This document shows, one piece after another, positions 8,247 to 16,349 of a stretch of DNA of 64,000 nt (position 1 is the first letter of the stretch; each line of letters opens with the position of its first letter). Under the pieces are notes generated by a model. The model saw only the letters and a list, made by a program, of their open reading frames with translations, made no database searches and had not been told where the DNA came from. Source of the DNA: Veillonella_A intestinalis (GTDB lineage Bacteria; Bacillota; Negativicutes; Veillonellales; Veillonellaceae); assembly GCF_943192895.1 (NCBI RefSeq), contig NZ_CALPCB010000004.1, positions 1-64,000 of the forward strand, in the 5' to 3' direction. Position numbers and translations under genes: made by a program.

Positions 8247-9008
8247 ATGGAACACGTTTTAACATGGAAAAAAGCTGTTGTAGGCTCCATTAGTTGTCAT
8301 ATTGTGGCGGCGTTAGCACTGGGTGTTATAGGCTGGCATATGAGCCAATTAGCCGTAGAGGAGGCCTATGAAATAGATTTGTCTATTCCGGTACAAACTG
8401 AACAAGAGGCAAGTAAGACTGTTGAATTTCCAAAACCATTAGCAGCGGCAGAGGTAGCAAATCGAGTAGCTGTAGTATCGCAGTATACCCATCAAAATGC
8501 TGGTGGCAGTGGCGGTGGTACCCCATCAGTGAATCCTACTTCAGTTGCACCAGCCGCAGTTGTGGCTACCGGTGCTGGAACTATGCCAATTCCAGGGGCC
8601 CGTGAAGGAGAACAAACTGCTTTTAATGGCTTAGGGGATGGTTATAATACCGAAGGTGGTCTCATTGGTGATGGTTTAGGATCCGGTGAGGGAGATGGTA
8701 TTGGGTCTGGTGATGAGACTGGGGTAGCTCCTGGTGAACCGTTTGATACAGATGGTTTTTGGAGTGAGGTTAATGCTAATAAATCGTATCCTGCTATGGC
8801 AATTCAGCGCAATATTGAAGGTGATGTGACGGTACAGGTGACATTAGATGGGGAGGGGCAGTTAGTCGATGCTACTGTGGTGTCATCGAGCAATCGTTTA
8901 TTGGCTGAAGCCGCTCTTAAAGCAGTGCGTAATGCAACGCCGTATCATAATCCTACTGGTGATAGTATTACCATTACTGTGCCTGTAAGTTTTCGGCTAG
9001 CTGATTAA
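8247..9008 (+). CDS. tonB: TonB energy-transducing protein
   Basis: A 253-residue TonB-family protein. An N-terminal transmembrane anchor (about residues 10-32, with a His in the membrane segment as in TonB proteins) is followed by a periplasmic linker and a C-terminal TonB domain (about residues 170-253: SYPAMAIQRNIEGDVTVQVT and the end VPVSFRLAD). It couples the inner-membrane proton gradient, via ExbB-ExbD, to outer-membrane receptors. The linker is rich in Gly, Asp and Glu (around residues 125-160) instead of the Pro-Lys/Pro-Glu repeats of classical TonB. The start at 8247 follows an AAAGGTGG site; a GTG at 8238 lies inside that site. exbB-exbD lie 1.3 kb downstream and a receptor 7.3 kb downstream. 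Confidence 0.9.
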   Translation: MEHVLTWKKAVVGSISCHIVAALALGVIGWHMSQLAVEEAYEIDLSIPVQTEQEASKTVEFPKPLAAAEVANRVAVVSQYTHQNAGGSGGGTPSVNPTSVAPAAVVATGAGTMPIPGAREGEQTAFNGLGDGYNTEGGLIGDGLGSGEGDGIGSGDETGVAPGEPFDTDGFWSEVNANKSYPAMAIQRNIEGDVTVQVTLDGEGQLVDATVVSSSNRLLAEAALKAVRNATPYHNPTGDSITITVPVSFRLAD

Positions 9009-9031
9009 TACATTACGATCCTTTTGGAAAC

Positions 9032-9055
9032 TTGTTAGTAAAATTGTTAGTAAAA
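9032..9055. repeat. perfect tandem 12-bp direct repeat upstream of the AraC regulator
   Basis: TTGTTAGTAAAA occurs twice with no spacer (9032-9043, 9044-9055), about 180 bases before the AraC-family gene. AraC proteins usually bind direct repeats, so autoregulation is possible, but the spacing of one helical turn plus is the only support. Confidence 0.5.
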
Positions 9056-9123
9056 TTGAAGTATTTGGTGATTTATATTCACTAGATAATGAAAAAAGAA
9101 TATGAATATAGTAAATATAATAT

Positions 9124-9204
9124 AAACCTTTCTGTAAGTGCAGATATATTTGTGAAGTGACGAAATCACGAAACAAGTATAGTAGCCATACAGGAAGGTT
9201 TTTT
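9124..9204 (+). terminator. long-loop terminator between tonB and the AraC gene
   Basis: AAACCTTTCTGTA (9124-9136) pairs, with one mismatch, with TACAGGAAGGTTT (9189-9201), and the T-run continues to 9204. The 52-base loop holds a small inner hairpin (GTGA-CGAAA-TCAC at about 9157-9169). It could simply end the tonB transcript or act as an attenuator for the regulator 30 bases downstream. Confidence 0.65.
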
Positions 9205-9234
9205 GTTTTTAAGTAAGGTAAATTAGGAGGATAT

Positions 9235-10206
9235 ATGCAATCTATGGAATCCATTCGTGATCGCATGCAAGATTCTGGTACACAATTACTAGATGTATCG
9301 TTGAATCAAAAAATATATGAACGTAAAGAGGGCAATGGGTATGCTCGCATGGTTAGTCAGACTATATTTGATGGCATTGATATTGTATATAATGATGTAG
9401 TTATGGAACAGATACATCATAATGCAAAGCCTTTAAATGGTTTATTTGAAATTCATTTTTGTGAGGATGGCCGTATTGAATGTTCCTTTGCCAATGGTAA
9501 ATGCTTATATATGAATGGTGGCGATATTTCGTTAGGTTGGAAAAATTGTGATGCCTTTAGACATTCATCTTATTTTCCAACTGGTTTTTATAAAGGCTTG
9601 TCTTTAGCGGTGTATGTGTCTAAAGCGCAGGTTGCCATAGATGAATTTGTAGGGCAAAATAGCATTAATCTAGCAGAAATTTGTAATCGATTTTGCATGG
9701 GACAGGGCTTTGCCTTAGTTAAAGATACTGGTCGTTTACGAGAACTTTTTTTAGATTTATATAAAGTACCCACAATTTTGCCTGATGTATACTTACGATT
9801 GAAATGCGTGGAAATTTTTGTGTTGTTGAGTACTTTGCCAAGTATAAGAGGGGATGAGCGTGTTTATTTTGAACGGGGACAAGTGGAAACAATTAAGCAT
9901 ATTCATGATGAATTACTGGCTGATTTAGGAAATCACCATACCATAGAAGCCTTATCAGAACGGCATCGCATTTCTATGACTGCCCTTAAACGTTGTTTTA
10001 AAGGTGTGTATGGCATTACGATGTATCAATATGTAAAACGTTGTCGCATGCGATCCGCCGCCAAAGATTTGGTAGAGTCAAACGATACAATTTTGACGAT
10101 TGCTAATCGCTGGGGGTATGAAAATGGGAGCAAGTTTTCAGGGGCTTTTAAACAGATTATGGGATGCAATCCTCGCGAGTATCGGCTAAAAAACAAAATG
10201 TCCTAA
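9235..10206 (+). CDS. AraC-family transcriptional regulator (PchR-like)
   Basis: A 323-residue regulator. The C-terminal AraC domain (about residues 222-320) has both helix-turn-helix units: IEALSERHRISMTALKRCFK and the second one ending ANRWGYENGSKFSGAFKQIM with the family signature G-x-NPREYR. The N-terminal part (about residues 1-215) resembles the ligand-sensing region of siderophore and haem regulators such as PchR, as judged from layout (EIHFCEDGRIECSF, LSLAVYVSKAQVAIDEF) and context. The start has AGGAGG 5 bases upstream. It sits between tonB and exbBD, so control of this island by haem or an iron-complex ligand is inferred. Regulated sites are not proven; repeated motifs in the gene gaps are listed separately. 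Confidence 0.88.
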   Translation: MQSMESIRDRMQDSGTQLLDVSLNQKIYERKEGNGYARMVSQTIFDGIDIVYNDVVMEQIHHNAKPLNGLFEIHFCEDGRIECSFANGKCLYMNGGDISLGWKNCDAFRHSSYFPTGFYKGLSLAVYVSKAQVAIDEFVGQNSINLAEICNRFCMGQGFALVKDTGRLRELFLDLYKVPTILPDVYLRLKCVEIFVLLSTLPSIRGDERVYFERGQVETIKHIHDELLADLGNHHTIEALSERHRISMTALKRCFKGVYGITMYQYVKRCRMRSAAKDLVESNDTILTIANRWGYENGSKFSGAFKQIMGCNPREYRLKNKMS

Positions 10207-10334
10207 TGGAGCTATGTTGGCGTTTTGGGGTAGTTTATTGAAATCGAGATTTGTTATCATTTATATCGGAGCAAGTAATCTTGCACTAGTAGTATAGCAA
10301 TATACTCTAGTCAGTATTTGAGGAGGCTATTATA

Positions 10335-10952
10335 ATGGAAGGTGTAACTTATATTATTGACTTGTTCGTCACGGGTGGTTTAGTTATGTACCCCCTTTTA
10401 ATTCTCTCGTTAATTACAGTGACTATCAGCATAGAGCGATGGTATTTTTTTCGGCTCAATACTAAAGGTGGTCGAATTTTTTCTCATGGTGTGTACCATA
10501 GTGCTAAACAAGCTGATTGGCGTTCCGTTGATGAACTTTGTCAACAGTATCCATTGGCTATTAGTCGGGTCATTCATGCAGGTTGTAGTAATCGAGAATC
10601 AGAACAAGCAATGAAAGGTGCCTTTATGGAGCAAATGACTTTTGAAATGTCATCCTTTAAACAGTACTTAGAATTTTTAAGTGCTATCGTTACTGTAGCG
10701 CCTTTATTAGGTTTGTTGGGCACGGTTACAGGGATGATTGGTACCTTTGGGGTCCTTGATAATGGTGGTGGGGCAGCGGCCATTACTGGAGGCATTGGGG
10801 AAGCTTTAATTGCTACTGCTAGTGGCCTATGTGTAGCTATTATTGCTTTTGCTATTTATACCTATTTTACACATCGTTTAGATCAGTTTGTAGTTCGTTC
10901 AGAAGAGCTTTGCTTAACGCTAGTAAATGCTATGAAGAAGGAGTGGAAATAA
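10335..10952 (+). CDS. exbB: ExbB/TolQ-family proton channel
   Basis: A 205-residue MotA/TolQ/ExbB protein. Three transmembrane segments are visible: about residues 12-32, about 116-140 (SAIVTVAPLLGLLGTVTGMIGTF, the conserved channel segment) and about 160-182. With ExbD it forms the inner-membrane proton channel that drives TonB. The start has a GAGGAGG site. exbD follows after 3 bases, so the two are translated together. About 127 bases separate it from the AraC gene, enough for its own promoter. ExbB is preferred over TolQ because tonB and a TonB receptor are nearby and no tolA/tolB/pal is seen. Confidence 0.93.
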   Translation: MEGVTYIIDLFVTGGLVMYPLLILSLITVTISIERWYFFRLNTKGGRIFSHGVYHSAKQADWRSVDELCQQYPLAISRVIHAGCSNRESEQAMKGAFMEQMTFEMSSFKQYLEFLSAIVTVAPLLGLLGTVTGMIGTFGVLDNGGGAAAITGGIGEALIATASGLCVAIIAFAIYTYFTHRLDQFVVRSEELCLTLVNAMKKEWK

Positions 10953-10955
10953 ACG

Positions 10956-11357
10956 ATGTTTAAAGAATTTGGTATGAAACGTAAGCCAGTATTTATGATT
11001 ATTCCCATGATTGATATTATCTTTTTTCTATTAGTCTTTTTTATGATGAATAGCCTCCAAACAGTGGCGCAAAAATCCTTAGATGTGCAATTACCTAAAG
11101 CACAAGCGGCGGTGCAACAAAAGCAGGTGCCTGTTATTATTACCTTGGATACAGCAGGCCATATTGTGATTGATGGAAAATCGCTCAGTTTTGATGAGGC
11201 CAAAGGAATATTGACTGAAAAGGGGCAAGATAACCCTGCGTTAGCTGTGGTGCTACAAGCTGATGCACGGGCTGCTCACGGACAAGTAGTAGCCATTATG
11301 GATATGGTTCGCAGTGCGGGAATTAAGAAGTTTTCCATTGGAGCCACTAATAAATGA
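10956..11357 (+). CDS. exbD: ExbD/TolR-family protein
   Basis: A 133-residue ExbD. The single membrane helix (about residues 12-32) carries the proton-binding aspartate in MIDIIFFLLVFFMM, and the periplasmic domain (about 45-133) ends with the usual DMVRSAGIKKFSIGA. Works with ExbB to power TonB. It starts 3 bases after exbB and ends 15 bases before the radical SAM gene, so haem import power and haem degradation are probably on one transcript. Confidence 0.93.
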   Translation: MFKEFGMKRKPVFMIIPMIDIIFFLLVFFMMNSLQTVAQKSLDVQLPKAQAAVQQKQVPVIITLDTAGHIVIDGKSLSFDEAKGILTEKGQDNPALAVVLQADARAAHGQVVAIMDMVRSAGIKKFSIGATNK

Positions 11358-11372
11358 AAGGATAACTAAATT

Positions 11373-12788
11373 ATGATGAAACCAGAAGAATTATTTGCCA
11401 GAATGTCCCCAGAAAATCGAATTATGAAGCTTGGACGTGAAACAAATAATCCTTTGATGGAGGCATTTGATGCGAAACGAGTTGTTCATGCAGGCTTGAA
11501 TGGACGTCCTTTAAATCCTACGGAGGCACAAGCTAAATGGCAACAAGTGATGGCTGAATCACCGCAAGCCGGGCAGTGGCAATCAGCCTATATTCATATC
11601 CCCTTTTGCCAGACGAAATGTTTATACTGTGGCTTTTTTCAAAATGCAGCGAATCAATCTGCAGAGGATCAATATATTGATTTACTGATTCAAGATATGG
11701 AAAGTGATGCTACGCAACGACGTTTACAAGAAGGCCTTATTCAGTCTATCTTTATTGGCGGCGGTACCCCTACGTCTTTATCAGCTCACAATGCAACACG
11801 TTTATTGCAAACGATTAAACGATGCTTACCTTTGGCAAATGACTATGAATTAACCTTGGAAGGGCGTGTTAATGATGTAATTCCAGACAAGATGGAAGCG
11901 TGGTTTGCTAATGGTGTAAATCGCATGTCTTTAGGTGTGCAGTCGTTTCATACGAAGATTCGGCGCCAGCTGGGGCGCCTTGATGATGAGGCTACTATTT
12001 TGGAGGGCTTACGCCAATTGAAAGAGCGAAATCAGTGTTCCGTAGTAGTTGATTTGATTTATGGCTTGCCTGATCAGACTCCTGAAAAATGGCAAGAAGA
12101 TTTACAGACGTTGGAAATGGCTCATATTGATGGTATGGATTTGTATCAACTTAATGTATTTGAAAATAGTGACTTAAATACAGCCATTAAAAATGGGAAT
12201 TTATCGCCAGCAGCGACGACTAAAGAACAAGCGGCTATGTATGCGCAAGCCAGAGCTTTTGTAGATACCTATAATTACAGTCGTCTTAGTGCCTGTCATT
12301 GGAGCCGTACGCCACGGGAACGGAGTTTGTATAATACGATGGCTAAACGTGGTTATCCCATGTTTCCCTTTGGTTGTGGTGCTGGTGGCAATATAGGTGG
12401 CTATATGACGATGTTACACCGCTCTTTAGGGGCTTATGAACAAATGGTAGAGGCTGGGCAAAAACCGTTTATGGTGCTAATGCAACAGTCACCGCTTCAA
12501 GAAATGGTTAATATTATTATTGATCAGTTAGAACATTGTTATTTTGATATACGACCATTAATTGCCTATGATGAACGATTAGGAGCTTTGGCATGGCTTT
12601 ATGATTTATGGTGTGAACGAGGTCTTTGTGAACATAATGGGGTGATGTATAAATTGACTATGGCTGGTGAATTCTGGCATGTGAATTTAACTCAGACGAC
12701 GATTGAATTAGCGCAGTATATTTTGACGGGCGAAGAAACCATGCTTCAGGAAAAAATTGCCGCTCAAAATAAGCATAAAGAGAGGTGA
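11373..12788 (+). CDS. hutW: HutW/ChuW-like radical SAM enzyme, anaerobic haem ring opening
   Basis: A 471-residue radical SAM protein of the HemN/HutW group. The [4Fe-4S] motif CX3CX2C is CQTKCLYC, in AYIHIPFCQTKCLYCGFFQN; IFIGGGTPTSL and the SAM-binding ELTLEGRVN follow. The FGCGAGGNIGGYM block in the second half points to HutW/ChuW rather than to coproporphyrinogen dehydrogenase HemN. ChuW of enteric pathogens transfers a methyl group to haem and opens the ring without oxygen, giving the tetrapyrrole anaerobilin and free iron. The location between exbD and a haem/iron ABC transporter fits that role in a strict anaerobe. HemW/HemN activity is the main alternative. A chuY- or hutX/hutZ-type gene is not seen; a flavodoxin three genes on may supply electrons. 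Confidence 0.85.
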   Translation: MMKPEELFARMSPENRIMKLGRETNNPLMEAFDAKRVVHAGLNGRPLNPTEAQAKWQQVMAESPQAGQWQSAYIHIPFCQTKCLYCGFFQNAANQSAEDQYIDLLIQDMESDATQRRLQEGLIQSIFIGGGTPTSLSAHNATRLLQTIKRCLPLANDYELTLEGRVNDVIPDKMEAWFANGVNRMSLGVQSFHTKIRRQLGRLDDEATILEGLRQLKERNQCSVVVDLIYGLPDQTPEKWQEDLQTLEMAHIDGMDLYQLNVFENSDLNTAIKNGNLSPAATTKEQAAMYAQARAFVDTYNYSRLSACHWSRTPRERSLYNTMAKRGYPMFPFGCGAGGNIGGYMTMLHRSLGAYEQMVEAGQKPFMVLMQQSPLQEMVNIIIDQLEHCYFDIRPLIAYDERLGALAWLYDLWCERGLCEHNGVMYKLTMAGEFWHVNLTQTTIELAQYILTGEETMLQEKIAAQNKHKER

Positions 12789-12792
12789 TAGG

Positions 12793-13761
12793 TTGAAACG
12801 ATATTTATTTGTGCCTGTACTATTGGCGATTTGTTGTGTAGTGGCTTTATCAGCTTGGATTACGCTAGGTACGTCAGCTGCTTTACAAGCACCAACTAGA
12901 GAGGTGGTGGATGCAACGGGTACCACTGTAACGATACCGGAACATCCAAAGCGAGTAGTATTTTTAAATACGGCCAATTTAGATATGTATTATGCTGTTG
13001 GTGGTAAGGCTGTAGGCAAGCCAAAGTCATCCTACTATACTAAGGAACTACTAGAGGTAACTAAAGATGTACCTTCAGTAGGAACTATTCACAGTCCTAA
13101 TGTGGAGGCGATTATTGGTTTACAGCCCGATTTGGTCATTGGCCTTAATGTTCCTTTTAATACGAACTTGCGTGGCATGCTATCACAGGCAGAGATTCCT
13201 TTGTATATTAATGATTTGAATTCCTATGAAGATGTAGTAGCTACGCTGAACTTTTTTGGTGAATTAACAGGTAAACCGACTGTTGCCGATGCAACAGCTA
13301 AAGCCGCTATGGCTAATTATAATAAATTAGTAGGCGCTGCTAGGACTAAAAAAGGGCCACGAGCACTGATTATATTTGGCACACCTGGTAGTTTTAGTAT
13401 GGCTACGAGCAAAGCATTTAGTGGTAATGTATTGAATCTTCTAGGGGGGCATAATATTGCTGATTTTGATAGTTCTTTAGAAGGTGATTATGTACCACTT
13501 AGTATGGAATATGTCATTAAGATGGATCCAGAGGTTATATTTTTCATTAGTATGACGCCTAAATCAGATAGTGTGTCTGTGTTTAAGCGAGATATGCTCG
13601 CCAGTTCGGCTTGGGTCGAGGTAAGTGCTGTTAAATCGCAGCGTATTTACTATCTGTCAGGTGGTTTATTTGCAGCGAATCCAGGTACACGTATTAGTGA
13701 GGCATTGACGATTATGTATGAGGATTTATATGGAGAGGAGGCAGCTCATGACAACCCTTAA
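12793..13761 (+). CDS. ABC transporter substrate-binding protein, haem or iron complex
   Basis: A 322-residue periplasmic binding protein of the FecB/BtuF (Peripla_BP_2) class. An N-terminal hydrophobic segment (about residues 4-25) acts as signal peptide or anchor; no lipobox is evident, as expected for a diderm periplasmic protein. The binding fold starts at REVVDATGTTVTIPEHPKRVV and continues with VGTIHSPNVEAIIGLQPDLVI and the C-terminal lobe. The start is taken as TTG at 12793, 4 bases after the hutW stop, with AGAGGTGATAGG ahead of it; ATG alternatives upstream lie inside hutW. It should hand haem or an iron complex to the FecCD-type permease encoded next. The ligand is inferred from neighbours only. 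Confidence 0.88.
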   Translation: MKRYLFVPVLLAICCVVALSAWITLGTSAALQAPTREVVDATGTTVTIPEHPKRVVFLNTANLDMYYAVGGKAVGKPKSSYYTKELLEVTKDVPSVGTIHSPNVEAIIGLQPDLVIGLNVPFNTNLRGMLSQAEIPLYINDLNSYEDVVATLNFFGELTGKPTVADATAKAAMANYNKLVGAARTKKGPRALIIFGTPGSFSMATSKAFSGNVLNLLGGHNIADFDSSLEGDYVPLSMEYVIKMDPEVIFFISMTPKSDSVSVFKRDMLASSAWVEVSAVKSQRIYYLSGGLFAANPGTRISEALTIMYEDLYGEEAAHDNP

Positions 13762-14758
13762 GGGTGGTATAGATATACGCCAACGGCGACGACAGTTGAC
13801 CTATTTAGGGACTGGTATTTGTTTACTATTTGTTGTCGTGACGGGCTTTTTATATGGGGCTGTCCCAATTTCTTGGCAAGAGATGGCAAGTGTAGCGCAA
13901 GGGCAAGGGGCCGGTGATACGGAACGAATTCTGTATTATTTACGGTTACCACGGGTTATTTGTGCTGCCTTAGTGGGGATGAATTTAGCCTTGGCCGGCT
14001 GTATTTTACAAGGTGTGCTTCACAATCCTTTGGCTGATCCTGGTATTATAGGTGTCACGGCTGGTGCTGGGGTAGCGGCTATGGCGGTAATGATTTTATC
14101 GCCGGCTTTGACTGCTTGGGTGCCATTAGCTGCTTTTCTAGGGGCTTTAGTGGCCTTGGCTATTGTATTTTTATTAGCTTGGGACCGTGGCATTAATCCA
14201 TTGCGGTTAATTCTTGCTGGCGTAGCGGTAGCGGCTTTCTTTGGTGGTGGTACTACGGCTTTATCCGTTATGTTCCCTGATCGAATTCAAGGGGTTGTTA
14301 ACTGGTTAGCTGGTGGGTTTGCCGGAGCGCGATGGTCTTATGTGTGGATTGTTTTACCTTATAGCCTTATTGGTCTATTGGGCGCTTTGTGGAATTATCG
14401 CAAGTTAAATGCGTTACAAATGGGGGAAGAAGTAGCCTTGTCTTTAGGGATTAATTTGAAACGTACTCGAATTGTACTCATTATTTTAGCTGCTATTCTA
14501 GCCGCTTCTTCTGTTAGTGTAGCTGGTTTGCTTGGTTTTGTAGGTTTAATTGTGCCACATTTGATGCGGCTAGTAGTAGGCTCGGATTTTGAGTATTTAT
14601 TACCTGCATCAGCTGTATTTGGTGCAGCTCTACTGGTTGGGGCCGATACCTTTGCGCGTACAATTTTTAGCCCTACTGAAATTCCTGTGGGCATTTTCTT
14701 ATCTTTCTTAGGGGCACCGTTTTTCTTATATTTATTGAAACGGAGGAGCCGCGGATGA
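13748..14758 (+). CDS. FecCD/BtuC-family ABC permease
   Basis: A 336-residue inner-membrane permease of the FecCD/HmuU family, with about nine to ten transmembrane segments, the family motifs LRLPRVICAALVGMNLALAGCILQG and NPLADPGIIGVTAGAG near the N-terminus, and GLIVPHLMRLVVGSDFEYLLPASAVFGAALLVGAD toward the C-terminus (coupling region to the ATPase). The start at 13748 overlaps the binding-protein gene by 14 bases and follows GAGAGGAGG; an ATG at 13718 is possible but lacks a site. Transports haem or an iron complex into the cytoplasm, where HutW-like ring opening would act. Confidence 0.92.
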   Translation: MTTLKGGIDIRQRRRQLTYLGTGICLLFVVVTGFLYGAVPISWQEMASVAQGQGAGDTERILYYLRLPRVICAALVGMNLALAGCILQGVLHNPLADPGIIGVTAGAGVAAMAVMILSPALTAWVPLAAFLGALVALAIVFLLAWDRGINPLRLILAGVAVAAFFGGGTTALSVMFPDRIQGVVNWLAGGFAGARWSYVWIVLPYSLIGLLGALWNYRKLNALQMGEEVALSLGINLKRTRIVLIILAAILAASSVSVAGLLGFVGLIVPHLMRLVVGSDFEYLLPASAVFGAALLVGADTFARTIFSPTEIPVGIFLSFLGAPFFLYLLKRRSRG

Positions 14759-15546
14759 CAAGAATTTTAGAACTGGATAATGGTCGTATTGGTTATCACA
14801 CAAGAGCCGTTGGGGATAGCGTATCCTTGCGTTTTGACAAGCCAGAAATTGTATCGATTATTGGCCCTAATGGTTCTGGAAAGTCTACTGTTTTGAAAAC
14901 TTTGGGGCGTTTACTGGAACCTTTAAGTGGCACCGTTTATTTAGACGGTAAAGATATTCAACAGATGAATTCTAAAGCAGTGGCCTGCATTATTTCAATG
15001 TTACCGCAGTCAGCACAGGCACCGCCGGATATGACTGTGCGTGACTTAGTACTCTGTGGCCGCTTACCGTATCAGAATCCTTTTAGTTCATTAACACCAG
15101 CTGATGTGACAGCGGTACAAACGGCGTTAGAAGAAACTGGCTTGATGGAGTTTCAGCATCGCTTACTTAAAGATTTATCTGGTGGCGAGCGGCAACGAGC
15201 TTGGCTTGCTATGGCTGTGGCGCAGGAGCCTGATATTTTGCTCCTCGATGAACCGACTACCTTTTTAGATGTACGTTATCAACTAGAATTGATGAAGTTA
15301 GTCGTTAAGCTTCATGAAACAAGGGGCATTACAGTTATTATGGTTCTTCATGACTTAAATCATGCGGCTCGTTTTAGTCATCGCCTCATTGCTGTAAAGG
15401 GCGGTCAGATTGTAGCTGATGGTCCAGCAACAGAAATTTTCACAGAGCCTATTCTAAGTGATTTATACGAAGTAAAAATGATGTTTACTACGTTATCTAT
15501 TGATGGCGAAGTGCATACGATTTGTGTGCCTTATGAAAGCCGTTAA
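14755..15546 (+). CDS. FecE/HmuV-family ABC ATPase
   Basis: A 263-residue ATPase with Walker A GPNGSGKST (about residues 38-46), Q-loop, signature LSGGERQR, Walker B ILLLDEPTT and the switch His in VLHDLNHAARFS. It powers the FecCD-type permease. The start codon overlaps the permease stop (ATGA), a mark of translational coupling. Length is normal for HmuV/FecE. The final residues are divergent. A flavodoxin gene begins 22 bases after its stop. Confidence 0.93.
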   Translation: MTRILELDNGRIGYHTRAVGDSVSLRFDKPEIVSIIGPNGSGKSTVLKTLGRLLEPLSGTVYLDGKDIQQMNSKAVACIISMLPQSAQAPPDMTVRDLVLCGRLPYQNPFSSLTPADVTAVQTALEETGLMEFQHRLLKDLSGGERQRAWLAMAVAQEPDILLLDEPTTFLDVRYQLELMKLVVKLHETRGITVIMVLHDLNHAARFSHRLIAVKGGQIVADGPATEIFTEPILSDLYEVKMMFTTLSIDGEVHTICVPYESR

Positions 15547-15568
15547 GTATTTTATAAAGGAGAATTCC

Positions 15569-16084
15569 ATGAACAGTATTGTAATTTACTCGTCCCGCAC
15601 GGGCAATACGAAACAAGTAGCGGAAGCGATTCTTAGTGTCTTGCCAGCTGGTACAGCTTGTGTACCTGTTAATGAGGCACCCGCTGATTTAGCGACATAT
15701 GATGTAGTCTTTATGGGTTTTTGGGCTGATCAGGGAAATGCAGATAAAGCAGCACAGACAGTTTTAAAACGATTAGATGCTGATAAAGTGGCATTGTTTG
15801 CTACCCTTGGAGTGCCACCAATGATGCCTCATGCTAAAGAAACTATGACAGCGGCTATTGGTTTATTACCAAAAGGACAGACGCCGGTGGGGACGTTTAT
15901 GTGTCAAGGTAAAGTAGATCCTAAAGTGATTGAAATGATGTATAAAATGTTCCCAGAAGGTCATCCGCATGGGCGTAGTGCTGAACGTGATGAACGCCAT
16001 CGTCAAGGGGCTTCACATCCAGATGAAACTGATTTAGCTAATGCAGTTGCTTTTGCTAAGGATGTATTAGCCAAACTAGGTTAA
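15569..16084 (+). CDS. flavodoxin-family protein (BilS-like)
   Basis: A 171-residue flavodoxin-fold protein; the FMN phosphate loop is YSSRTGNTKQVAEAI (about residues 6-20), and the aromatic-containing loop is FMGFWADQGNADKAAQ. After the usual fold the C-terminus adds a His/Glu/Arg-rich stretch (HPHGRSAERDERHRQG). Flavodoxins of this kind occur next to tetrapyrrole-reducing enzymes and in haem-uptake operons, and a donor of electrons to the HutW-like radical SAM enzyme or to a downstream tetrapyrrole reductase is inferred from the neighbours. The start at 15569 follows AAGGAG; an upstream in-frame ATG at 15500 lies inside the ATPase gene. Confidence 0.85.
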   Translation: MNSIVIYSSRTGNTKQVAEAILSVLPAGTACVPVNEAPADLATYDVVFMGFWADQGNADKAAQTVLKRLDADKVALFATLGVPPMMPHAKETMTAAIGLLPKGQTPVGTFMCQGKVDPKVIEMMYKMFPEGHPHGRSAERDERHRQGASHPDETDLANAVAFAKDVLAKLG

Positions 16085-16157
16085 TTGCAAATTATATAGT
16101 GCTAGTATTTACAAGTTTATAAATCATCGCTTCAAAGTTGAAGTTGTTATATTAAAT

Positions 16158-16235
16158 CCTCTATGAATGGCAAGGGCCAAGATAAGTTATAGTGTGGCTT
16201 AACTAGGTCTAGCTGTTTTATAGAGGTATTTTTTA
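16158..16235 (+). terminator. long-loop terminator after the flavodoxin gene
   Basis: CCTCTAT (16158-16164) pairs with ATAGAGG (16220-16226), followed by TATTTTTTAT. The 55-base insert contains a possible inner stem (GCCA with TGGC). The build, a closing stem with a long loop, resembles the one at 9124-9204. Confidence 0.55.
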
Positions 16236-16270
16236 TACAATAAACCATTAGGTATTGGTTAAAAGAATGC

Positions 16271-16294
16271 AATATGTAATAGCTATTACATATT
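16271..16294. promoter_or_regulatory. perfect 24-bp palindrome, probable operator of the TonB receptor gene
   Basis: The half-site AATATGTAATAG is followed by its exact reverse complement with no spacer. It lies 56 bases before the receptor start, where a promoter is expected. A dimeric repressor such as Fur or another iron/haem-responsive protein would fit; the sequence is not a textbook Fur box (GATAATGAT-type). Confidence 0.65.
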
Positions 16295-16349
16295 AGGTCT
16301 TACAGAATTAGGTGTAATAAATTGTAGCGTGTGTGAGGAGCGATGAATT

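Noticed and set aside
10335..11357. Naming the pair tolQ-tolR
   Set aside because: tonB and a TonB-dependent receptor are close by and no tolA, tolB or pal is present.
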